From: Phycisphaerae bacterium
GTDB taxonomy: Bacteria > Planctomycetota > Phycisphaerae > Sedimentisphaerales > Anaerobacaceae
NCBI GenBank assembly: GCA_028715705.1
Contig: JAQURJ010000002.1
Span: forward strand, 1-64,000
Reading direction: 5' to 3'
DNA length: 64,000 bases
Part shown: positions 1-8,206 of the stretch, one piece after another
Layout: every line of letters starts with the position of its first letter
Position numbering within the stretch: position 1 is the stretch's first letter
Notes under the pieces: model-generated
The model's input: only the letters and a program-made list of their open reading frames with translations
The model's database searches: none
Told to the model about the DNA's origin: nothing
Translations under genes and position numbers: made by a program

Positions 1-714
1 AAGGTCAAGTATGACAATTCAGTTTTGGGGTACTTGTGGAGCCTTCTAAAGCCGCTGCTGATGTTTGGGACGCTTTATCTGGTGTTCTCCGTATTTGTAC
101 GGTGGAATGTTGAAAACTATAAGCTTTATCTGCTTTTGGGCATCATACTCTGGAATTTTTTTGCCGAGGTGACATTAAATAGTATGGTTCTGCTCGAAGG
201 CAAGGCCGCGATACTCAAAAAAATCTATTTTCCTCGCTGGATAATCGTCATCTCGTCATCCTTGACATCCTTTTTGACGTTGTTTTTTAATATACTTGTG
301 TTTTTTACCTTCTTTATTATATCCGGCACTCATTTTTCACTTTCTGATTTTCTGTTAGTGCCGTATATCATTGAACTTTATTTCATTGCTGTCGGTCTGG
401 CATTTCTGTTGTGTGCTTTGTATCCGAAATTCAGAGACATCCACCATATCTGGGAAGTGTTCGTGCAGCTTGGTTTCTGGGCAACGCCGATTATATATCC
501 AATCTCAATAGTGCCGGATAAATACCATAAATTCATATTCATAAATCCTATCGCCCGAATTATACAGGGTTCGCGGGAAGCGTTGATCGGCCCGGGCACA
601 GAATTCCTTACGCTAACGAGCCACATAGTTATAATTTCATTCGCGGCTGTATTATTTTTTGTCGGCTTGAGCCTGTTTAACAGATTTTCGCGAAGTTTTG
701 CGGAGGATCTATGA
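1..714 (+). CDS. wzm: Polysaccharide ABC-2 exporter, permease subunit (5' end outside window)
   Basis: Inner-membrane permease of an O-antigen/capsule-type ABC exporter that moves a finished lipid-linked glycan across the membrane with the ATPase encoded next. The reading frame is open to the first base of the window. The leading residues KVKYDNSVLGYLWSLLKPLL are the typical amphipathic lead-in of Wzm proteins, so the true start lies upstream and the TTG at 25 is not the start. Several hydrophobic membrane segments follow, and the conserved WATPIIYP motif lies near the C-terminal third, as in ABC-2 transporters. The stop overlaps the start of the ATPase gene (ATGA), indicating translational coupling. 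Family assignment is firm; the exported glycan is unknown. Confidence 0.93.
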   Translation, partial: KVKYDNSVLGYLWSLLKPLLMFGTLYLVFSVFVRWNVENYKLYLLLGIILWNFFAEVTLNSMVLLEGKAAILKKIYFPRWIIVISSSLTSFLTLFFNILVFFTFFIISGTHFSLSDFLLVPYIIELYFIAVGLAFLLCALYPKFRDIHHIWEVFVQLGFWATPIIYPISIVPDKYHKFIFINPIARIIQGSREALIGPGTEFLTLTSHIVIISFAAVLFFVGLSLFNRFSRSFAEDL

Positions 715-1472
715 TACATATTGAAGATGTAAGCAAGGTTTTTCTTCTTCCGCACGAAAGAAAGACAACCCTGCGGCAGAGATTTGTCAGCTTATGGCAG
801 CGGAATACTTACGAAAAGTTTCATGCTCTCAAAAATGTCAGCTTGAATGTAAATCAAGGCGAATTTATCGGGATCATAGGCAAAAACGGTTCCGGTAAAT
901 CAACGCTGCTAAAGCTCATAGCCAAAGTCCTCGAGCCGACATCGGGCAAAATAACGGTGAACGGAAACGTCGCGCCGTTTCTTGAATTGGGCGTTGGATT
1001 CCAGTGGGATTCAACGGTTAAGGATAATATTTTTCTTTACGGAGCGCTGCTCGGGATGAGCCGGAAGGAGATAGCCGACAAATTTGACTGGATAATAGAA
1101 TTTTCCGGGCTGGAAAGATTTGTTGACGCAAAGCTGAAGAATCTTTCTTCCGGTATGCAAGTGCGGCTGGGCTTTTCCATTACGGTGAGTGTTGAGACTC
1201 CGATATTATTGGTGGACGAGGTGCTTGCCGTCGGCGATATCGACTTCCAGCAGAAATGCTATGACGTGTTTGATAATTTTAAAAAGAATGGACGAACGAT
1301 CGTATTCGTCAGCCACGAGCTAAATGCTGTTGAAAAATTCTGTGACAAAGTTGTACTTCTGGAGAACAGCGTTATAAAAAAGGTAAGTTCTTCCACCGAA
1401 GTATTGGCTTACTACAGAGGGGCAGGAAAAAAATTGGTAGTTTCAGACACGACAGATTACTTGAACAAATAA
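711..1472 (+). CDS. wzt: Polysaccharide ABC exporter, ATPase subunit
   Basis: ATP-binding subunit that powers the Wzm permease. The 253-residue protein has a Walker A loop GKNGSGKST (about residues 58-66), signature LSSGM, and a Walker B of the form ILLVDEVLAVGD, followed by the H-loop region FVSHELNAV. The Wzt/TagH hallmark NGNVAPFLELGVGF is present. It ends soon after the nucleotide-binding domain, so it lacks the C-terminal carbohydrate-binding domain of longer Wzt proteins; glycan selection by a terminal-cap-reading domain is therefore unlikely. It overlaps wzm by 4 nt and is followed 4 nt later by the amidotransferase gene. Confidence 0.94.
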   Translation: MIHIEDVSKVFLLPHERKTTLRQRFVSLWQRNTYEKFHALKNVSLNVNQGEFIGIIGKNGSGKSTLLKLIAKVLEPTSGKITVNGNVAPFLELGVGFQWDSTVKDNIFLYGALLGMSRKEIADKFDWIIEFSGLERFVDAKLKNLSSGMQVRLGFSITVSVETPILLVDEVLAVGDIDFQQKCYDVFDNFKKNGRTIVFVSHELNAVEKFCDKVVLLENSVIKKVSSSTEVLAYYRGAGKKLVVSDTTDYLNK

Positions 1473-1476
1473 AATT

Positions 1477-3303
1477 ATGAGCGATTTTTTGTTTATCTTA
1501 AATAAACAATATACGGGCCAAGATTTACTGAATTTGATACAAAAGCCTTATGGAGGACACCCTCCCAGAGGTGCTTTTTTTCAATATCCATGGGGGTGTT
1601 TTGCGGTACTTGAAGAGCATTTAGCTGGTAATAAGAATACTTTTAACAAGAATGGGGTAAGTTTTGCATGGATTGGTGATTTAGCTGTAGATTTACAAAA
1701 TTATTTTATCGAGCGATTTGTATCTCGCTTCATAGAACTACAGCAATGCTCAGATACAAATGGTATTCGCCTACAGTCAGATAGCTTGTTTAATCAACTC
1801 AACGGAGCGTTTGCGTTAATCGCCGCAAATCAGGAAGGTTTTTGTATAGTAACAGATCCCCTTAGTTTTGTCCCTGTTTATATTGGAACCAATGATAATA
1901 ATATGCCGATAGCATTCGGAACGCATCCTGACATATTAGCGGCCGTTAGCAGTGATTGTTTAAAATTAGACGCGGTTTCTGCAGGGGAGTTTTTGAACTC
2001 TGGCTATTGCACTTTTCCAAATACAATTCATGCCAATGTCAAAGAAATAGCTCCAGGAAGAGTTCACATAGTAAAAAAAAGGAAAAGTGGGCAATTCATA
2101 TTAAATGATTTAATTTACTGGCTACCCCCTAAAGAAATATGCGGTTGTTATGACAAACTTGAACTGGCGAAAGAACTGGAAAATATAATACGTTCTGCGG
2201 TGGAGTCCCGCTGTAATGCAAAAAAAATAGCGGTACTATTAAGCGGCGGTCTTGATTCAAGAGTTATACTGGCTGCAGTTCCACAATCAGCAGAATGTAT
2301 TGGTTTAACTTTCTCAAATGAGCTTAATCGTGAGACAAATGTGGCCAGCAAAGTTGCCAAATGTTATGATAGGCAATGGATTCCCTTGATTAGAGACCCA
2401 GAGTTGTTGTCAAAAAGTATAGTTAATATTGTTAAATTTATAAGTTGTCAGTCTCAATGGGTCGATGCTCATAATTTTGGACTATCAGATAGAATTAGTA
2501 AGTATGATGCAGATTTCCTGTTGAGTGGGATGCTTTTTGACAGATTTCTTAAGGCCGGTTCTGCGCCCGATATACTTATACAGGAACGATGTAATGGTTA
2601 TTTGCCTCCTAAATATTTAAAAACCACCGTCAATTATGCTGATGCAATTACAAATTTTTGGAAGGAACGGTTTAAAAAAGAGATTGTTGAAGGTGTATAT
2701 AATCGCAAGGGTGACTACTATCGAATGCACATGGATCAAAATCGCAGCAGTCTTGAATGGTTAAATATGTATCCTTTTTCACAGCATTATGAAAATGCTT
2801 ATTGGACTGCCGACAGGAGGGTATTGCCTTTAAGGCTTATTGCTACAGATCGGCGTATATTAGATTTTGCTTTTAAATGTCCTTTTGATTTAAAACTTAA
2901 CAACACGATATTGTTGACCGCCGCCTTAGATATTTATGGTAAAGGAGCGTATATAATTAATGCAAACGACGGTTGCAGACCTGCGAGCAAAACTTATCAG
3001 AAAATATTTGAACGGGCTGTTTACAAGTTTCAAGATAAGGCCGTTAAGATTTTTCAAAAAAATAGAAAAAGCCTCAAAACACAGGATTCTTGGCATAACT
3101 ACCAGGGATACTGGGATAACAGCGCAGAATTGGAGTCCCTGAAAAAACAATACTCTAATTATTTAGATAAATTTAACGGTCTGCTGTTTGAAAATGCCGG
3201 CAAGGAATTACTGTTCAATGATGGTATTGGCTGGCTTTACGGTTTTCGTCTCTTGCAGCTTGCGGTCTGGCGAGATATTATGGAACAATGTTATAAAAGA
3301 TAA
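1477..3303 (+). CDS. Asparagine-synthase-like amidotransferase
   Basis: A 608-residue AsnB-family protein. The C-terminal half holds the ATP-pyrophosphatase P-loop VLLSGGLDSRVIL (about residues 255-267), which adenylates a carboxylate before amide formation. The N-terminal half has the glutaminase-domain layout, with SFVPVYIGT and a late DAVSAGEFL segment, but it begins MSDF and has no Cys at position 2, the nucleophile of class II glutamine amidotransferases. It probably uses free ammonia, another partner, or a degenerate domain. Within a glycan cluster its likely job is amidating a uronic acid or amino-sugar residue rather than making asparagine; this is inferred from context only. It is AT-richer than wzm/wzt, as the whole glycan block is. 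Confidence 0.82.
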   Translation: MSDFLFILNKQYTGQDLLNLIQKPYGGHPPRGAFFQYPWGCFAVLEEHLAGNKNTFNKNGVSFAWIGDLAVDLQNYFIERFVSRFIELQQCSDTNGIRLQSDSLFNQLNGAFALIAANQEGFCIVTDPLSFVPVYIGTNDNNMPIAFGTHPDILAAVSSDCLKLDAVSAGEFLNSGYCTFPNTIHANVKEIAPGRVHIVKKRKSGQFILNDLIYWLPPKEICGCYDKLELAKELENIIRSAVESRCNAKKIAVLLSGGLDSRVILAAVPQSAECIGLTFSNELNRETNVASKVAKCYDRQWIPLIRDPELLSKSIVNIVKFISCQSQWVDAHNFGLSDRISKYDADFLLSGMLFDRFLKAGSAPDILIQERCNGYLPPKYLKTTVNYADAITNFWKERFKKEIVEGVYNRKGDYYRMHMDQNRSSLEWLNMYPFSQHYENAYWTADRRVLPLRLIATDRRILDFAFKCPFDLKLNNTILLTAALDIYGKGAYIINANDGCRPASKTYQKIFERAVYKFQDKAVKIFQKNRKSLKTQDSWHNYQGYWDNSAELESLKKQYSNYLDKFNGLLFENAGKELLFNDGIGWLYGFRLLQLAVWRDIMEQCYKR

Positions 3304-3321
3304 TTTATAAAGGAGACACAT

Positions 3322-3999
3322 TTGATGCTGGGAAATATAATTCGAAAAAGATTAAATACTCAAAGATGGGGAAATTTATATAGTAACACCTGTGTCTGCA
3401 TAACCAATCTCTTGAAATATGGAAATTTCTCTTTCAATCCCAATACAAAGAGTTTTTGGGATAACAGATTTTCAAACATTGACAAGTTTTGGCGAAATGA
3501 ACATTATTTTCATATCTTAGATATTTTTCCAAGGATGGAAGAATTCTCCTGCCTTGATATTGGTTGCGCTATCGGAGACGGCTGTGAACTTTTACAAAAA
3601 GAATTTCCACAAGCAAAAATTACAGGGGTCGATATAAGTGGTACCGGAATACAAAAGGCTATGCAAAAAACAGATTGTATTGAATATTATATTTTGGATA
3701 TTCTGAAAGATCCAATAGCAACAAAATACGATTATATCACAATTATCCAAACGTTAGAGCATTTTGATAAACCTTTTTTTGTAATCGATAAATGTCTGCA
3801 ATATGTAAACAAATCTCTAATTATAAGCGTCCCTTATAGACAGAAAGTATCTTCCCCGGGTTTGATAAATAAATCTGAACACAGATGGTCATTTGATGAA
3901 GACATATTTAGAGATTACAACCATAAAGTAGTAAAAGTATCAGATTTTATAAAATCCACCGATGCTAAATGTATTATATATCAGATTTTCCCCCAATAA
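3322..3999 (+). CDS. Class I SAM-dependent methyltransferase
   Basis: A 225-residue Rossmann-fold methyltransferase. Motif I reads CLDIGCAIGDGCELL (about residues 74-88), followed by the acidic end of strand 2 in ITGVDISGTGIQKA. A later IIQTLEHFDKP segment matches the motif IV/post-motif region of Methyltransf_11/23 proteins. The start ATG has an AAGGAGAC Shine-Dalgarno site about 8 nt upstream. It lies between the amidotransferase and a GT4 glycosyltransferase, so it probably methylates a sugar or chain terminus of the exported glycan. The acceptor cannot be told from sequence. Confidence 0.85.
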   Translation: MMLGNIIRKRLNTQRWGNLYSNTCVCITNLLKYGNFSFNPNTKSFWDNRFSNIDKFWRNEHYFHILDIFPRMEEFSCLDIGCAIGDGCELLQKEFPQAKITGVDISGTGIQKAMQKTDCIEYYILDILKDPIATKYDYITIIQTLEHFDKPFFVIDKCLQYVNKSLIISVPYRQKVSSPGLINKSEHRWSFDEDIFRDYNHKVVKVSDFIKSTDAKCIIYQIFPQ

Positions 4000-4010
4000 T
4001 CGAGGTTTGA

Positions 4011-5117
4011 ATGAAAATAACGTTTATCTTGCCAGGGATTGACATATCCGGCGGTGTTAAAAGTACACTGGAATTGGCCAACCGATTATACAAAAGGGGG
4101 CACCAGGTAAATGTTATTTACTCAGTAACACCTTGGCAATTAGAACATAAAAACCGTGATTTTAGAACCAAAATTAAATATATTTTGTCATATCTCAAAG
4201 GTAGATTTGCTTCCGAACACATAAAATGGTTCGATCTGAAAGCCAATCTTATACAAGCCCCTTCCCTGAAAGAAAAATATATCCCTGATGGTGACGTAAT
4301 AATAGCGACATGGTGGGGTAATGTTTACGATGTAAATAGTTATAAATCGGATAAAGGTGAAAAATTTCATTTTATAAGAAGTTATGAAACATGGTGCGGC
4401 CCGGAATATCTTGTGGACAGATGTTATTCTCTGCCTCTTCACAAAATAGCTGTTTCGAGTTATCTTAAAAAACTTATAGAAACAAAATTTAAGGTTCCCG
4501 TATTCGGTCCTTTGGAAAATGGTTTGGATTTTGAAGTTTTCTACAAGGAAAAACAGGGTTTTGAATGCAATACGCCAAAAAGAGTTGGATTGATGTACAG
4601 AAGGGATACCGTAAAAGGCGCAAAAGATGGTTTAATAACACTGATTAAAGTTCAGAAAAGAATGCTGGATATCCAGATAGTCTTATTTGGTGAACCTCCG
4701 ACTATTGAGGATGAAAAACTCATAAAAAATCTCAAAAATGTTGAGTTTCATGAATTACCCTACGGAGAAAATTTGCGAAATATCTACAGCTCACTTGATA
4801 TTTTTCTTTTTTCCAGTCATTTTGAGGGATTCGCCGCCCCTTCAATGGAAGCAATGGCATGCGGAGTTGCGTGTGTGCTTACGGAAGTTGGGGCTTTTGA
4901 GGATGTCACGATTCCAGGTAAAACTGCCTTGACTTCTCCTCCTAAAAAAACAGAAGAATTATATAACAACCTTCTTAAGTTATTATCTGACGAACAAATG
5001 CGAAAACAAATAGCCGAACAAGGCTACAATTATGTTCAAAAATTTACTTGGGACAAAACTGTAACCACGCTCGAAAACGTTTTTTTTGAGCACCTTAAGA
5101 TAAAAAATGTAAAATGA
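4011..5117 (+). CDS. Glycosyltransferase family 4 (GT-B fold)
   Basis: A 368-residue retaining-type glycosyltransferase. The N-terminus FILPGIDISGGVKSTLELA is the GT4 pattern with a Gly-rich donor loop. The C-terminal donor domain has the E-x7-E motif within HFEGFAAPSMEAMACG, and the protein ends with the usual tail helix. It starts 11 nt after the methyltransferase stop and its own stop overlaps the next gene (ATGA). It should act at the cytoplasmic membrane face, adding a sugar to a growing lipid-linked oligosaccharide. Donor and acceptor are unknown. Confidence 0.9.
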   Translation: MKITFILPGIDISGGVKSTLELANRLYKRGHQVNVIYSVTPWQLEHKNRDFRTKIKYILSYLKGRFASEHIKWFDLKANLIQAPSLKEKYIPDGDVIIATWWGNVYDVNSYKSDKGEKFHFIRSYETWCGPEYLVDRCYSLPLHKIAVSSYLKKLIETKFKVPVFGPLENGLDFEVFYKEKQGFECNTPKRVGLMYRRDTVKGAKDGLITLIKVQKRMLDIQIVLFGEPPTIEDEKLIKNLKNVEFHELPYGENLRNIYSSLDIFLFSSHFEGFAAPSMEAMACGVACVLTEVGAFEDVTIPGKTALTSPPKKTEELYNNLLKLLSDEQMRKQIAEQGYNYVQKFTWDKTVTTLENVFFEHLKIKNVK

Positions 5118-6994
5118 AGAAAATGCCTATACATATTTTGATTGCATTTCGTTCCTTTTGGTGGTTGTTGTTTGGCCTGCATAGAAAAAAACTGCAAAAG
5201 ATTTGGGGTGCATATAAATTTGGCGGCATCAGGTTATGCTGGTATATCGCGATAGAAAAATTTGGTAGAAATTATTCATATGACCACAAACAAAACCAGC
5301 TTTCGCCAACGCAGAGTAAATATGTTCTCACGAAATGTATTATCAAACCGCTTATCTCGATAATCGTTCCTGTTTATAAAATTGATTGTAAATGGCTTGA
5401 TAAATGCATCAAATCGGTTATCAATCAGCATTGCGGTAATTGGGAACTTATATTGGTGGATGATGCGTCACAAAAATCTGATTTGAATCAATTAATGGAT
5501 CGCTGGGCAGCAAAGGAAAAACGTATCCGGGTCTATTATTTGAAGGAAAATTTGGGTATAGCAGGGGCCACAAATTTCGGAATACACAAAGCAAAAGGTC
5601 AATTCATAGCTTTTCTCGATCACGACGACGAACTGACTGAGGACGCTCTTACCTGGGTGACTTTTGCGTTGAACAAAAATCAGGATGCATTGTGGTTGTA
5701 TTCTGATGAGGATTTAATTTCTGTCGAAGGCAAATGCCATAGCCCTCGTTTCAAACCAGATTTTTCGCCAGAATTTCTCTTGTCAAATATGTATACATGC
5801 CATTTCCGCGTTTACTCGGCAAAGGTACTGCGTAATGCAGGAGGCCTTAGATTGGGTTTTGATGGTTCTCAGGACCATGATTTAGATTTGAGGCTTTCAG
5901 AGATAATACCGAAAGAAAAAATTATTCATATTCCGCGAGTTTTGTATCATTGGCGGGAAGTTCCTGGCTCAGCGGCTATTGGCGTTGAAGCAAAACCTAA
6001 GGCCCCATCTGCTGGAAGAAAAGCTGTGGCTGACTCTTTGGAACGACGTGGCATAAAAGGCAAGGTTACTTCTTACGAACTTTGCTCTACAATATACAGA
6101 ATTGAATTTGAACCATCCAGTTTTCCTGAAGTCAGCATTATAATACCTACGAAAAACGCTTTTTCATTGGTAAAAAGATGCATTGATTCGGCAAGAAAGT
6201 TTACGAATTATCCTAATTATGAAATTGTAATTATAAATAACGCGTCCGATGACATTGATTTTCTGGAATATTTAAAAAAGGAACAATCTGAAAAAAGAAT
6301 AAAGGTTATAGACTATGCAAAATCCTTTAATCATTCCGAAATAAACAATATTGCTGTTAATTCGGTTGACTCTGAATTTGTTGTCTTCATGAATAACGAC
6401 ATCGAAATTTTTTCAGAAAATTGGCTGGAACAATTAGTTGCGGTTACCGAACTTGACGAATCTATCGCGGTTGCGGGTGGATTACTTGTGTATCCCAACG
6501 GAACTGTCCAGCATAGCGGCATAATTCTTGGGATAAACCGTTTCGCGGGACATGCCCACAAGCATATTCACAGCGGCCTGCCGGGGTACCTTGGCCGATT
6601 GCACACACTTCAGGAAATGTCCGGCATTACTGCCGCATTGGCGCTTGTACGTCGATCAAGTTTTAAGCATGTCGGTGGGTTTGACAGCAGCCGTTATCCA
6701 ACGTTATATAACGATGTTGATTTGTGCATACGCCTTAGAAAAAATGGATACCGCTGTATTTACAATCCTATGGTAAAAGCTATTCATTACGAAACAAAAA
6801 CCCGCCCTGTTCAGCCAGAAGACTGGGCGTACAAAAAGCGATTAAGAGATGATTACGCTGAAATACTTAACAGTGACCCTTTTTATAATCCCAATTTATC
6901 CCTCAGCAACGAGCAATTTCGAGGTTTTAGAGCTTTTCCAATTGAAAAACAGATTCCTGAATTATCAAATATCATAGAGGAATGTTGTGCCTGA
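5114..6994 (+). CDS. Two-domain family 2 glycosyltransferase
   Basis: A 626-residue protein with two GT-A (GT2) domains in tandem. Domain 1 (about residues 77-310) begins PLISIIVPVYKI and carries a DxD-like LDHDDE and the QDHDLDLRL acceptor-side motif. Domain 2 (about 340-560) begins PEVSIIIPTKNAFS with MNNDIE as its metal-binding motif, and ends with YNDVDLCIRLRKNGYRC. The architecture is that of bifunctional polymerising transferases of O-antigen and capsule clusters that build a two-sugar repeat, though two independent single additions are also possible. It overlaps genes on both sides, consistent with one operon. Confidence 0.9.
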   Translation: MKKMPIHILIAFRSFWWLLFGLHRKKLQKIWGAYKFGGIRLCWYIAIEKFGRNYSYDHKQNQLSPTQSKYVLTKCIIKPLISIIVPVYKIDCKWLDKCIKSVINQHCGNWELILVDDASQKSDLNQLMDRWAAKEKRIRVYYLKENLGIAGATNFGIHKAKGQFIAFLDHDDELTEDALTWVTFALNKNQDALWLYSDEDLISVEGKCHSPRFKPDFSPEFLLSNMYTCHFRVYSAKVLRNAGGLRLGFDGSQDHDLDLRLSEIIPKEKIIHIPRVLYHWREVPGSAAIGVEAKPKAPSAGRKAVADSLERRGIKGKVTSYELCSTIYRIEFEPSSFPEVSIIIPTKNAFSLVKRCIDSARKFTNYPNYEIVIINNASDDIDFLEYLKKEQSEKRIKVIDYAKSFNHSEINNIAVNSVDSEFVVFMNNDIEIFSENWLEQLVAVTELDESIAVAGGLLVYPNGTVQHSGIILGINRFAGHAHKHIHSGLPGYLGRLHTLQEMSGITAALALVRRSSFKHVGGFDSSRYPTLYNDVDLCIRLRKNGYRCIYNPMVKAIHYETKTRPVQPEDWAYKKRLRDDYAEILNSDPFYNPNLSLSNEQFRGFRAFPIEKQIPELSNIIEECCA

Positions 6995-7901
6995 ATCAAC
7001 GGTGAATACAATAGCTGTTTTAATTCCCACGTTAAATGCAGGTGAAAGTTTTCAACATTTACTTTGCTGCTTGCAGCAACAGACCTTAAAACCGGCACAA
7101 GTCATTATAATTGACTCCGTATCCACTGATAAAACTACAGAAATAGCCGAAAAACAAAACTGTAAAGTGATTAAAATAAATCGTTCTGATTTTGATCATG
7201 GAACCACAAGAAATCTGGCTGCGGCTAAAGCAACTGGCGAATTTATAATATTTCTAACACAGGATGCCATCCCCGCCGACGAAAATATGATAGAAGAATT
7301 GATAAGACCGATGCAAGCCGATCCCAACATAGCCGTATGCTATGGTCGTCAATTACATCGACCAGATGCCAAGCCGCTGGAACATTTTGCGAGAGAATTT
7401 AATTATCCTGAAAAATCCCTGCTAAAAACCAAAAACGATACCGAGACACTGGGTATAAAAACTTTTTTTTGCTCAAACTCCTGTGCAGCCTACAGACGCT
7501 CTATTTTTGAAAAACTTGGCGGATTCAAAAACAACGTAATCACAAACGAAGATATGCTGTTTGCGGCAAAGGCCATTCTCAACGGTTATTCGGTTTATTA
7601 TTCGGCTGCCGCAAAGGTTTATCATAGTCACCCCCATTCCTTGCCCCAGACATTTAAGCGTTACTTTAACATCGGCAGGTTTTTTGCCGACAACCGCTGG
7701 CTTATCAAATACGCCAGACTTGGGAACTACGGTGGTGAAATGTTAAAAACAGGCATAAAAACATTCTGGAAAGAACGAAAGCCGCAATATATAGTGATGC
7801 TGCTTATTGAGTTTGTTATCAAAGCGGTCGCATACAAAACCGGCTGGTATTACCAGCTATTATCTTCCACATATTTGCAGGCAAAATGCCTTAAATTTTG
7901 A
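6987..7901 (+). CDS. Family 2 glycosyltransferase, rhamnosyltransferase-like
   Basis: A 304-residue GT2 protein starting at a GTG that overlaps the previous stop by 8 nt. It opens IAVLIPTLNAGESF, carries IIDSVSTDKT (nucleotide-binding strand) and FDHGTTRNLAA, the last being typical of RfbF/rhamnosyltransferase-like GT2 enzymes. LTQDAIPAD contains the QDA metal motif, and TNEDMLFAAKAI is the catalytic-base region. It is the last gene of the glycan block; host sequence ends about 45 nt downstream, at the displaced tRNA half. Rhamnose as donor is only suggested by family resemblance. Confidence 0.86.
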   Translation: MPESTVNTIAVLIPTLNAGESFQHLLCCLQQQTLKPAQVIIIDSVSTDKTTEIAEKQNCKVIKINRSDFDHGTTRNLAAAKATGEFIIFLTQDAIPADENMIEELIRPMQADPNIAVCYGRQLHRPDAKPLEHFAREFNYPEKSLLKTKNDTETLGIKTFFCSNSCAAYRRSIFEKLGGFKNNVITNEDMLFAAKAILNGYSVYYSAAAKVYHSHPHSLPQTFKRYFNIGRFFADNRWLIKYARLGNYGGEMLKTGIKTFWKERKPQYIVMLLIEFVIKAVAYKTGWYYQLLSSTYLQAKCLKF

Positions 7902-7944
7902 CCGTGGTATTTTCAGGCATAAGATAAAGGCTTTTTTTGAGCAA

Positions 7945-7991
7945 CGTCCCCGACAGGATTCGAACCTGTAACCTTCGGCTTCGGAGGCGAG
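7945..7991 (-). other. Left attachment site: displaced 3' half of tRNA-Arg
   Basis: Read on the minus strand this is the anticodon-to-discriminator half of a tRNA. It has an anticodon-loop CTCCGAA, an intact T arm (ACAGG, TTCGAAT, CCTGT), the acceptor 3' strand CGGGGAC and discriminator G. No 5' half follows. It matches the 3' half of the intact tRNA-Arg at 57,961-58,034 at 39 of 47 positions, and its GCCGA strand and CGGGGAC would still pair with the resident 5' half. The common 7-mer CGGAGGC (7,982-7,988 and 57,998-58,004), in the anticodon loop and stem, is the likely strand-exchange core. Confidence 0.75.
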
Positions 7992-8113
7992 TCGCGAGGT
8001 TCTATAACCCCGTTGCAAACAATAGTTTATGAACACAAGTCTTTCGTGCCTAACAAGTTAGTTAGACAACATCCGACATGCTAAGACCGCCGATGACACC
8101 TGTCAAGAGCAAA

Positions 8114-8132
8114 GTTATAAGATCGGTTATAA
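8114..8132 (+). repeat. Left arm-type repeat pair, GTTATAA x2
   Basis: Two direct GTTATAA copies start at 8,114 and 8,126, i.e. 12 nt apart, about 125 nt inside the left attachment site. The same motif, spacing and strand occur at the right end. These are candidate arm-type binding sites for the integrase or an accessory DNA-bending protein. Confidence 0.55.
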
Positions 8133-8206
8133 AAAACCTAAATTTAGGACTTTTATTTCGGATTTAGCATTATATGGGTACATTACATATACCTACAGAA
8201 TAATTT

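Noticed and set aside
7941-8016. tmRNA or complete tRNA at the left junction (GCAACG and CGTTGC at the two ends)
   Set aside because: The 5' acceptor strand, D arm and tmRNA features are absent; only a 3' tRNA half is present and the six-base end complement is probably chance.
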